A stretch of 14,252 nucleotides of DNA from Acetobacteraceae bacterium (GTDB lineage Bacteria; Pseudomonadota; Alphaproteobacteria; Acetobacterales; Acetobacteraceae). Within the stretch, counting starts at the first letter, position 1; the number at the start of each line of letters is the position of its first letter. A model generated the notes under the pieces. That model had not been told where the DNA came from, did no database searches, and saw only the letters and a list, made by a program, of their open reading frames with translations. Position numbers and translations under genes: made by a program. Positions 8,049-14,252 of the stretch are shown here, piece by piece. The stretch covers positions 1-14,252 of the forward strand of contig DAHUXX010000274.1 in the NCBI GenBank assembly GCA_027306955.1. The letters run 5' to 3'.

Positions 8049-8978
8049 ATGCACAGCGTTGTCGCTCACGTGCACGCCTGCACCGTGTTCTATTCCTTCC
8101 TGCGTGTCCGCATTGCGCTCGCCACCCACTCGCACTCCATCGCAAGTCCGTCCCTGCGCGCGGCCGATGGAACGAAGCCGGCGAGCCAGATGGGCAAGGT
8201 CGAGATCCCCCGCCTCGGCGCGCTCCCGGAGATCGAGGTTCAGGCCCTGATCGAGCGCGACAGGTTTCCTGAGGGCTACGCGCTGTCCTTCGAGCTCGAC
8301 GACGTTGCCTATTCCGTCCCGATGAGCGAGCTCGTCGAGATCGAGCGGCAGATCCACAGCAAGAGCCTCGAGCCCACGTTCCGCCGCGCGATCGACAGCT
8401 GGCGCGCGTCGCATCCCGGCGAGACCCCGCGGATGCTCGATATCGGCGGGCGGGCACGCAGCGGCCGGCAGCGCAGCGACGACTATCCTGGCTGCGACGT
8501 CGCGGTGATGGACATCAGGGCCGACCCCGGGGTCGACATCGTCGGCGATATTCACGAGCTGAGCCGCCTCGCGCCGGCGGAATCATTCGATTTCGCGCTG
8601 TGCGTCGCGGTGTTCGAGCATCTCCTGATGCCCTGGAAAGCGGCGCTCGAGATTAACCACGTGCTGCGACCGGGTGCGAGGATGCTGATCTTCACGCACC
8701 AGACCATCGGCATGCACGACCGGCCGTGGGATTTCTGGCGCTATTCCGACGACGCGTGGCCCGCGCTGTTCAACGAGGCGACCGGTTACGCGATCGAAGA
8801 GACCCAGATGGCGGACTTCATGCACATCGTGCCGGCCCATTACTACGCGTCGCACCCTCACGCGGAGCTGGCCGGCGGGTTTCGTTCCTCGTCTGTGCTG
8901 GTCCGCAAGACCGGCGCGCCGCGTGTCGCATGGCCTGTTGCCGCTGGCCCGCTCGTGAAGGAAATGTATCCAGGCTAA
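8049..8978 (+). CDS. SAM-dependent class I methyltransferase
   Basis: The protein (309 residues from this start) carries a Rossmann-type methyltransferase domain: MLDIGGRARSG (motif I, about residue 131), CDVAVMDIRADPGVDIVGDIHEL (motif II/III), FDFALCVAVFEHL (motif IV, about residue 180) and VLRPGARMLIFTHQT (post-motif). This is the layout of Methyltransf_11-like enzymes often found in surface polysaccharide clusters. The substrate is not predictable. The start is uncertain. An ATG at 7944 overlaps the previous stop as ATGA. The ATG at 8049 has AAAGG upstream and good third-position GC after it. The ATG at 8190 begins the clearly conserved-looking part (MGKVEIPRLG). Between 7944 and 8048 codon bias is poor, so I favour 8049, with 8190 the next choice. 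The gene runs into the shared hairpin at 9059-9089. Confidence 0.78.
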   Translation: MHSVVAHVHACTVFYSFLRVRIALATHSHSIASPSLRAADGTKPASQMGKVEIPRLGALPEIEVQALIERDRFPEGYALSFELDDVAYSVPMSELVEIERQIHSKSLEPTFRRAIDSWRASHPGETPRMLDIGGRARSGRQRSDDYPGCDVAVMDIRADPGVDIVGDIHELSRLAPAESFDFALCVAVFEHLLMPWKAALEINHVLRPGARMLIFTHQTIGMHDRPWDFWRYSDDAWPALFNEATGYAIEETQMADFMHIVPAHYYASHPHAELAGGFRSSSVLVRKTGAPRVAWPVAAGPLVKEMYPG

Positions 8979-9058
8979 CGGCGGGGTCGCGGGCGGCTCC
9001 CCGGTGGCCAGGCGCGGCAGAGTGATCGGTTGCGCCGTGTCATTTTGCCGGCAAATAA

Positions 9059-9089
9059 AAAGGGGCCGTCCCTGTGGGGCGGCCCCTTT
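9059..9089. terminator. Bidirectional intrinsic terminator between convergent genes
   Basis: AAA-GGGGCCGTCCC (9059-9072) pairs with GGGGCGGCCCC-TTT (9076-9089) across a TGT loop. This gives a 14-bp stem with a single G-T wobble. Read on the minus strand it is followed by TTTTTATTT, a good U-tract, so it mainly terminates the minus-strand gene ending at 9108. On the plus strand only three T's follow, giving weaker termination for the methyltransferase gene. Confidence 0.9.
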
Positions 9090-9107
9090 CGCGATCGGGA
9101 AGAACGC

Positions 9108-10424
9108 TTACGAGAAGTTGTAGCCTGTCGTCAGGTTCACATTGACGAAGGTGAGCGTCGTGCCGTCCTTCAGCGTCACCGTCGTGTTTCCTGCCGCGAA
9201 CGTGTTCGATGTGATCCCCTCGCCATTCAGCTTGAAGATGTTGGTCCCCTTGCTGAAGCCGGAGATCGTATCCGCGGCGACGCCGTGGCCCGTGGTGTAA
9301 GTGAAGGTCTCGTTGGCCGCGCCCGCCAGCACCGAGGTGTTGTTGCCGAAGAGGTTGATGGTGTCGGCACCGCCCGCGCTGCCGTAGATCGAATCGGTCC
9401 CGCCCGGCACGGTCGAGCCGTTGAACGTCACGCCCTTGATGGTCGCCGCCCCACTCGTGTACAGCGCGTCGCCGCCGGAACCGGCCACGAGCACGTCGTT
9501 GGCGCCGAACGCGGCCAGCTGATCCTTGCCGCCGGTTCCGCCGAACAGCGTCGTTGCCCCGGAGACCGTGCTCGTTTGCAGCACGCTCGATCCCGCGGCC
9601 CCCGCCCGGAACACCCCCGACGGCCCGGAAAGGACCGTATCGCTGCCGGTGCCGGCAGCAAGGGTGACGCTCCCGGAGCCGCCCGGAAGGAAGACGACGT
9701 TCGCGGCCGCCGGATTGATCAGCGCCGGCGCACCATCCGCCCCGAAGTTCAACGTTCCCGCCGTCGCGTTGACGGTGACCGCGGTCGTCGTGCCGGAGAC
9801 CGTCGCCGCGTTCGAAACCGCGACGAAGTTGCTGGTCCCCGTGGCGCCGCCCACGCTGACCACGTTCGAACCCGAGCCTGCGTAAACCACCACGTCGGCG
9901 CCGGCGACGGCCGTCACCGTGGAGCTGCCCGCCAGGGCCTCGACGCCGGTCAGGGAGCCGCTCGTGTAGGTCGTTCCGGTGCTGTCCACGTAGATGTTGG
10001 ACGATCCGCCGAGGAACTCCGCGACCAGGTTCAGGCCGCCGGCCAGGAACACCTGGTTGTTGCTGGAGATGTTGCCATAGACCAGCCCGCCGGTGCCGGA
10101 GACCACCGTCGTTGCCTGCGCCGTCTGGTTCAGCGCCAGCACAGCCGCCGAGGCGCTGTCAACGATCCCCGTGAACCCGGAAGGAAGCAACCCGGCGCTG
10201 ACGGCGGCGGAGCCGCTGAAGTTCAGCTGTCCCTCAATCAGCGGGGGCGAGACGCTGCCCGTGTAATCTTCCACCGTGTAGAATGGAACTCCGCCGACAG
10301 TCACCGCCGAGAGCTGCTGCATGTGCTCGCCGGCCGCCTGGGCCAGCGCCGCGATCTGCGACGACGTGAACGGAATTGTAACCGTCGTTCCGCCGGCACC
10401 GGGAAGCGTTACGTTTGTCGCCAT
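9108..10424 (-). CDS. Secreted beta-strand-repeat protein, degenerate RTX-like
   Basis: This 438-residue protein is made almost entirely of Gly/Ser/Thr/Ala/Val/Asn-rich beta-strand sequence and contains no Cys or Trp and very few Lys/Arg. The start is the ATG at 10424, with GGAG five bases upstream (10430-10433); the GTG two codons earlier sits on the ribosome site. The N-terminal third (to about residue 100) is less repetitive (FTSSQIAALAQAAGEHMQQL, VGGVPFYTVEDYTG). Then come strand repeats, and near the C-terminus loose RTX-like nonapeptides (LFGGTGGKDQL, VAGSGGDALY, IYGSAGGADTINLFG). A closing block, ADTISGFSKGTNIFKLNG, is typical of proteins exported by type I secretion. Canonical GGxGxDxLx repeats are mostly lost, so calcium binding is uncertain. 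There is no signal peptide, which fits type I export. No transporter gene is in the window. Functions such as adhesion or matrix formation are guesses. Confidence 0.75.
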   Translation of the reverse strand: MATNVTLPGAGGTTVTIPFTSSQIAALAQAAGEHMQQLSAVTVGGVPFYTVEDYTGSVSPPLIEGQLNFSGSAAVSAGLLPSGFTGIVDSASAAVLALNQTAQATTVVSGTGGLVYGNISSNNQVFLAGGLNLVAEFLGGSSNIYVDSTGTTYTSGSLTGVEALAGSSTVTAVAGADVVVYAGSGSNVVSVGGATGTSNFVAVSNAATVSGTTTAVTVNATAGTLNFGADGAPALINPAAANVVFLPGGSGSVTLAAGTGSDTVLSGPSGVFRAGAAGSSVLQTSTVSGATTLFGGTGGKDQLAAFGANDVLVAGSGGDALYTSGAATIKGVTFNGSTVPGGTDSIYGSAGGADTINLFGNNTSVLAGAANETFTYTTGHGVAADTISGFSKGTNIFKLNGEGITSNTFAAGNTTVTLKDGTTLTFVNVNLTTGYNFS

Positions 10425-10433
10425 TTCCACTCC

Positions 10434-10711
10434 AATACGTTCGCGTTAGCGGCAAGGCACGCAACGCGGCATCGCGCACTCATGTTTAACGGGTTCTTGG
10501 CCGTTGGCAACATTTAAATCAACGTTTACGCCGGCTTCCGAGATCACGATGTTGTGCGTGTCAACTTGGTGACAGAAGTTAACTGCGGATCCGTCCGCGT
10601 CACCGCCGTGGACTCCTTTATCTGCTTCGCTCGCGGCGCCGGGCCCCTTCATGTCGACGTTGCGTCTCAAACGTCGACCGGACGGCGTCTAATTGGCCCT
10701 CGACTCGAAGC
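10434..10711. promoter_or_regulatory. Divergent intergenic region between the beta-repeat protein and glycosyltransferase genes
   Basis: This non-coding stretch is visibly richer in A/T than its surroundings between about 10480 and 10590, as expected for promoters. It must hold the start signals for the minus-strand gene and probably for the plus-strand glycosyltransferase. TTGACA on the minus strand (10559-10564) is a perfect -35-like hexamer, but I see no good -10 partner. Several AACGTT/GTTAAC-type elements occur (GTTTAAC, ATTTAAAT, AACGTTTA, GTTAAC). A 74-codon minus-strand open frame here has no family features and is taken as chance. A perfect inverted repeat near the glycosyltransferase side is listed separately. 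Confidence 0.5.
10653..10678. repeat. Perfect 9-bp inverted repeat upstream of the glycosyltransferase
   Basis: GTCGACGTT (10653-10661) and AACGTCGAC (10670-10678) are exact reverse complements separated by 8 bases. The centre-to-centre distance of 17 bp is compatible with two half-sites of a dimeric regulator on nearly the same DNA face. In RNA it would form a 9-bp hairpin with an 8-base loop. It ends 57 bp before the ATG at 10736. No T-run follows, so a terminator role is unlikely. Confidence 0.6.
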
Positions 10712-10735
10712 GTGATCGTTTCCAATCTGCACGCG

Positions 10736-12352
10736 ATGATTGCACCCGCCACCGACCCCGCACCGCTCGACGGCCTGCTCGAACGCGCCGAACGCGACGG
10801 CATCGGCGGCTGGGCGCGTGACCCCGCGGCTCCCGATTTTCCGGTCGAGCTCGACATCGTGCTGGACGGTGTGCGCGCCGCGCGAATCGAGGCGTCCCAG
10901 CATCGTGTCGATCTCGACGGCGCCGGCATCGGCCCGCACGCCTTTCTGCTCCGCTTCCCGCCCGGGTTGCGGGCCAGCGAGGTGGCGGTGCTGCGCGCCG
11001 GCACGGAGCAGCACCTGCCAGGTTCGCCCAGACGCCTCCCGCCGCCGCCCGAGGAACAGGACCCGGCCGCCGACCTCGCGGCGGCGGCGCTCGCCGCCTC
11101 CGAGGAGCCCGGCGAGGCCGCGTCGCTGGCCGCCGACCTCGCCGACCGGCTTGCCGCCAGCCTCGCCCGGCCCGACCTGCGCCAGGCACGGCTGCTCGCG
11201 CGCTGGGGGCACGGCCCCCCACGGGGCGCCCCCCCGCACGGCACCGCGCCCCGTTCCATCGCCATCGACCAGGGCGTGCCGGATCCGGCGCGGGATGCCG
11301 GCTCCAACGCCATTCTCTCCCACCTCGAGTCGCTGCGCCGGCTCGGCTACACGGTGGAGTTCGCGGCGGCGCACAGTCTGGCCCGCGCGCCCGCCCATGA
11401 CGGCATCGAGGCGCGCGGCATCACCCCCTGGCATGCCCCCTGGATTGCCTCGATCGAAGAACTGCTCGCCGCCGCCGGCGAGAACGTGGACCTGGTCTAC
11501 CTCCACCGCCTGCCGGTGATGCGCCGCTACGCCGCGCTGGCGCGCGACTGGTGCCCGAACGCCCGCCTCGTCTTCTGCATCGCCGACCTCCACCACCTGC
11601 GCGCCGCGCGCCAGCACGCCATCGAGGCCGCGGTGCCGTTCGAGGCCGCGCTGGCCGCGCCCCGGATCGCCGCCCTGCGCACCCAGGAACTCGCTGCCTG
11701 CGCGGCCGCCGATGCCGTCATCTCCCACTCGCAGGCGGAGGCGGCCATCATCGCCGCGCAGGCCCCGGGTGCCGTGGTCCACGTCATCCCCTGGCATGTC
11801 CCGGTCCGGCCGGCCACCACGCCCTGGGCGGAGCGGCGTGGCGTGGCCTTCGTCGGCTCCTACGGCCATCCGCCCAACCTCGACGCGGCCCTGGTGCTGC
11901 TCGACGTGGTGATGCCCCTGGTCTGGGCGAGGGCGCCGGAGCTGCGCCTCGTCCTGGCCGGGTCCGATCTGCCGGCGAGCCTCGCCGCGCGCGCCTCGCC
12001 GCGCGTGGACCTCATCGGCCAGGTCCCGGACCTCGCGAGCCTGTGGAATCAGGTGCGCCTCACGTGCGCGCCGTTGCGTTTCGGGGCCGGTCTGAAAGGC
12101 AAGATCCTGTCCTCGCTCGCCGCCGGCCTGCCCTGCGTCACCACTCCGGTCGGCGCGGAGGGCATCCCCGCCGCGGCGCTGCCCGGCAGTATCGCCGCCG
12201 ATCCTGCGGGCCTCGCCGCCGCCATCCTGCGCCTGCACGAGGACGAGGCCGCGCATCGCGCCGCCTCCGATGCGGGGCTCGCCTATGCGCGCTCGGCCCT
12301 CTCCGAGGCCGCGATCGACGCCGCCATGCGCGACGTCTGCGGCCTGGCCTGA
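10736..12352 (+). CDS. GT4-family glycosyltransferase with N-terminal beta-sandwich module
   Basis: The 538-residue protein joins two parts. Residues about 8-75 (GLLERAERDGIGGWARDP ... HRVDLDGAGIGPHAFLLRFP) form the small 'GWA-D...R.DL...G.G.h.F' beta module often attached to bacterial polysaccharide glycosyltransferases. An Ala/Pro-rich linker follows. From about residue 174 comes a GT-B glycosyltransferase of the family 4/Glyco_trans_1_4 type. Its blocks are IAIDQGVPDPARDAGSNA, VFCIADLHHLRAAR, AADAVISHSQAEA, GVAFVGSYGHPPNLDAAL and APLRFGAGLKGK (about residue 452), then TTPVGAEGIP with the family's nucleotide-sugar-binding Glu (about 475). It is probably cytosolic and builds surface glycan. 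The start is uncertain: the ATG at 10736 is chosen over a GTG at 10712, and neither has a clear ribosome site. The linker DNA contains C6 and C7 runs (11215-11220, 11229-11235), possible slippage or error points. Confidence 0.85.
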   Translation: MIAPATDPAPLDGLLERAERDGIGGWARDPAAPDFPVELDIVLDGVRAARIEASQHRVDLDGAGIGPHAFLLRFPPGLRASEVAVLRAGTEQHLPGSPRRLPPPPEEQDPAADLAAAALAASEEPGEAASLAADLADRLAASLARPDLRQARLLARWGHGPPRGAPPHGTAPRSIAIDQGVPDPARDAGSNAILSHLESLRRLGYTVEFAAAHSLARAPAHDGIEARGITPWHAPWIASIEELLAAAGENVDLVYLHRLPVMRRYAALARDWCPNARLVFCIADLHHLRAARQHAIEAAVPFEAALAAPRIAALRTQELAACAAADAVISHSQAEAAIIAAQAPGAVVHVIPWHVPVRPATTPWAERRGVAFVGSYGHPPNLDAALVLLDVVMPLVWARAPELRLVLAGSDLPASLAARASPRVDLIGQVPDLASLWNQVRLTCAPLRFGAGLKGKILSSLAAGLPCVTTPVGAEGIPAAALPGSIAADPAGLAAAILRLHEDEAAHRAASDAGLAYARSALSEAAIDAAMRDVCGLA

Positions 12353-12496
12353 CCCCGCTTGCCGCCAGGCACTGCGGGCCCTTTGTGCCGCCTGAGCGGC
12401 TGATTGTTCCAACATTACCTTCCCCAGAATCGAAACCAACGTTAAGGTGAGGTAACGAGAGTCCCGCGCCCACTTCGCGCCCACAGGGAGCATTCG
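12353..12496 (+). promoter_or_regulatory. Upstream region of the tandem-repeat surface protein, with ribosome site and CtrA-like motif
   Basis: This gap holds no gene. AGGGAG (12485-12490) lies six bases before the ATG at 12497 and decides that start. A local dip in GC at about 12400-12455 suggests the promoter. TTAA-N7-TAAC (12442-12456) is one base off the alphaproteobacterial CtrA box TTAA-N7-TTAA; such near matches occur by chance, so the call is tentative. CCAACATTACC and CCAACGTTAAG (from about 12407 and 12436) form a loose direct repeat. Confidence 0.3.
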
Positions 12497-14252
12497 ATGA
12501 CGACGCCGCCGACGACGACCATTTCCGGCTACATCACGGCCCCGATCAATCTCTCAACAGCGAATTACGCGGATCCGGTTACCAACCTCGGAACAATCTC
12601 GGTTTCATCCGGCTCCTTTGCTCTCGCCGCGGCGACCGGCTGGACGGTCGTCAACGACGCCACCATCGCAGGCCCGGCGGGCGGCTACGGCGTGTCGCTG
12701 GGCGCTGGCGGTGGCGTCATCAACGCCGCCAGTGCGACGATCAGGGGCGGCGGCGCCGTCAAGGTCGCTGGCGGCACGGGAGTCGTGCTCAACAGCGGCC
12801 TGCTCGCGGGCTCCGTCTATGGCGGTTCCTTCCTCGTCGCCGGCGGTTACGTCAGCAACGCCAGCACCGGCACCATCACCGGCGGCACGCATGCGGTTGG
12901 CTTCAAGACCGGCGTGGGGACGCTCATCAACAACGGAATGATCTCGGACACCGCCAAGGGCGACGTCGTCCTGCTCGTCGGCGGGGTGGTCACCAACGGC
13001 TCGACGGGCGTCATCCGCCAGGCGAGCGACGGGATCTACGTGGCCGGTGCGGCCGGCAGCGTGGTCAACAGCGGCTACATGTATGCCACCACCGGGCACT
13101 CGGTGGAACTCGACCGCGGCGGCAGCGTCACCAACCTTGCCGGCGGCACGCTCATCGGCCAGCACGCGCAGATCTACAGCGCGTCGCTGAACGGCAGCGG
13201 CGTTGCGGGTAACGGTCCCGTGACGCTCACCAACAGCGGGTTCATCGGCGCGAGGGCGACCACCTCCGCCGCCGTGGCCCTGGGAGCCACCATCAATGGC
13301 GGCGGCACGGTATCGAATCTTTCCACCGGTACGATCGCGGGCGGCGGCCGCGCGATCTATATTCTTGGCGGGTCCGGCAGTGTTTTCAACGCGGGCCTGC
13401 TGCAATCGAGCCGGTACGGCGTGGTTGGCCTGTTGGCCGGCGGCACGATCGAGAACGCCACCGGCGGCCGCATCCTGGGCCAAGCCCCCACGTCGGCGGG
13501 CATCTACGTCACCGGCGGCGGCGGCTTTGTCGTGAACAAGGGAACGATCGCGAACGCGACCCACAGCGGCATCGCCTTGTTCTCCGGTGGCATCGTCCAG
13601 GATTACGGCAACGCAACGATCAAAGGCGGTTCGTTGGGCGTCTATGTCAAGGGCGGCGCCGGCACCGTCGAGACCCGTGGCACCATCATCGGGGCCAACG
13701 GGACGGCTGTCGCCCTGCCCTCGGGCTTCGCCAACCGCGTTGGCTATGCCGGTGGCGCCGTCTTCCAGGGCGTTGTCAACGGGGGCAATACCATCGGCTC
13801 GCCCACCCAGAGCACGTTGCGGCTGGAATATTATTCGGCTCATCCCGTGGGCACGCTGACCAACCTCAACAGCACCTTCGTCAACTTCCAGCAGATCTCG
13901 GTCAAGGGTTCCTGGGTCTTCAACGCCAGCGACACGCTGCTGGCGGGCGTAACGCTGACCGATTCGAGCGCCGGCACGAACAACCCCGCCGGCACCATCG
14001 GCGGCTACGGCCTGATGCTCAACGCCAACGACGCGGTGGCGGTCGATCCCGGGGCGCTGGTCTCGCGCGGCGCTGCCGTTACCAAATACACGGCCGGCAT
14101 CTTCGCCCTGGGCAACGCGAGCAACGTCTATATCGCTAATGCCGGCCTCGTTACGAACGCCACCAACAACACCGCCGCCGGCATCGCGCTCTTCGACGGC
14201 GGCACCATCGTCAACGGGCTGTTGAGCGGCGGAAGCTTCACGGCGACGGGAA
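12497..14252 (+). CDS. Large tandem beta-strand-repeat surface/secreted protein, 3' end outside window
   Basis: An open frame begins at the ATG at 12497 and has no stop before the window ends, giving at least 585 residues. It starts MTTPPTTTISGYITAPINLS with no Sec signal peptide. Then come tandem units of about 46 residues with the pattern GGxVxN..sG.I.GG...gvyV.GgaGsVvNsG.I. Such Gly/Asn/Val-rich repeats usually fold as a right-handed beta-helix, as in adhesins and autotransporter passengers. Related Acetobacteraceae proteins are, to my knowledge, often annotated as beta-strand-repeat or Hint-domain proteins, so the missing C-terminus may hold a Hint_2 domain, an autotransporter barrel or a type I secretion signal. 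After about residue 440 the repeats give way to a less regular block (TLRLEYYSAHPVGTLTNLNS, KGSWVFNASDTLLAGVTL) before a further repeat begins near 14198. Function is likely adhesion or surface structure, but this is inference from composition. Confidence 0.8.
   Translation, partial: MTTPPTTTISGYITAPINLSTANYADPVTNLGTISVSSGSFALAAATGWTVVNDATIAGPAGGYGVSLGAGGGVINAASATIRGGGAVKVAGGTGVVLNSGLLAGSVYGGSFLVAGGYVSNASTGTITGGTHAVGFKTGVGTLINNGMISDTAKGDVVLLVGGVVTNGSTGVIRQASDGIYVAGAAGSVVNSGYMYATTGHSVELDRGGSVTNLAGGTLIGQHAQIYSASLNGSGVAGNGPVTLTNSGFIGARATTSAAVALGATINGGGTVSNLSTGTIAGGGRAIYILGGSGSVFNAGLLQSSRYGVVGLLAGGTIENATGGRILGQAPTSAGIYVTGGGGFVVNKGTIANATHSGIALFSGGIVQDYGNATIKGGSLGVYVKGGAGTVETRGTIIGANGTAVALPSGFANRVGYAGGAVFQGVVNGGNTIGSPTQSTLRLEYYSAHPVGTLTNLNSTFVNFQQISVKGSWVFNASDTLLAGVTLTDSSAGTNNPAGTIGGYGLMLNANDAVAVDPGALVSRGAAVTKYTAGIFALGNASNVYIANAGLVTNATNNTAAGIALFDGGTIVNGLLSGGSFTATG
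12703..13722 (+). repeat. Seven tandem units of about 138 bp coding for beta-strand repeats
   Basis: Unit starts, taken at the GG-x-(V/I)-x-N motif, fall near 12705, 12842, 12980, 13117, 13298, 13439 and 13584. Spacings are mostly 137-145 bp, with one of about 180 bp where extra residues are inserted. Each unit has the form GG-V-N-x(2-3)-G-x-I followed by G(I/V)YV-x-G-G-x-G-x-V-N-x-G. The seventh unit has diverged (GGIVQDYGNATI, then TVETRG in place of VVNSG). DNA identity between units is modest, so these are old, diverged repeats rather than recent duplications. Confidence 0.7.

Noticed and set aside
9030..10517. Long plus-strand open frame (495 codons) opposite the beta-repeat protein
   Set aside because: Arg-rich shadow composition; it runs through the strong terminator, and the minus strand has a good ribosome site and recognisable repeats.
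12442..12456. CtrA binding site upstream of the repeat protein
   Set aside because: It is one base short of the consensus second half, and TTAA-like words also occur in the other spacer; kept only as a remark in the regulatory entry.
10667..12493. Minus-strand open frame of 608 codons opposite the glycosyltransferase
   Set aside because: The plus-strand frame carries clear GT4 motifs; the minus frame is Arg/Gly-rich with no recognisable family.
12703..13722. CRISPR-like or recently duplicated DNA repeats
   Set aside because: The periodicity is at the protein level with diverged DNA and a reading frame running through; there are no identical direct repeats with unique spacers.
12605..13843. 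Minus-strand open frame of 412 codons opposite the repeat protein
   Set aside because: It mirrors the plus-strand repeats and has shadow-like Arg/Asp/Ala composition; the plus frame starts with a good ribosome site and stays open to the window end.

Overview
The window is very GC-rich with strong G/C third-position bias. Gene families point to an alphaproteobacterium of the Acetobacteraceae type: the imuA-imuB-dnaE2 mutasome operon, a Hint_2-like protein, glycosyltransferases carrying small beta-sandwich modules, and secreted beta-strand-repeat proteins. This is inference from gene content; no rRNA or other marker is present.

Region 1 (1-5024) is the damage-inducible translesion cassette: the 3' end of imuA, a complete imuB overlapping it by 80 bp, and dnaE2 (imuC) starting 7 bp after the imuB stop. 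dnaE2 is interrupted by one in-frame ochre codon (3045-3047). It falls where the family has a conserved Tyr, just after the catalytic PDIDIDF motif. Reading frame and protein similarity continue undisturbed to 5024, so this is either a very recent loss of function or a base error.

Region 2 (5030-8978, + strand) holds four genes. A PAPS-type sulfotransferase has an extra C-terminal beta-sandwich. A small exported RlpA-like protein lacks the usual catalytic Glu. A stand-alone Hint_2-like protein appears to have lost its splicing nucleophile and ends in a module resembling the sulfotransferase tail. An SAM-dependent methyltransferase follows. A strong hairpin at 9059-9089 closes this block and also ends the opposing gene.

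Region 3 (9108-14252) holds two beta-strand-rich, probably secreted or surface proteins flanking a GT4 glycosyltransferase. One is on the minus strand (9108-10424, degenerate RTX-like). The other is on the plus strand (12497 to the window end, tandem ~46-residue repeats, truncated by the window). The divergent spacer between the minus-strand gene and the glycosyltransferase carries a perfect 9-bp inverted repeat.

A plausible reading of regions 2 and 3 is a cell-surface/exopolysaccharide locus in which sulfo-, methyl- and glycosyl-transferases decorate a glycan or surface protein beside secreted beta-repeat proteins. Nothing in the sequence proves a shared pathway. No tRNA, rRNA, CRISPR array, transposase or attachment site was seen.
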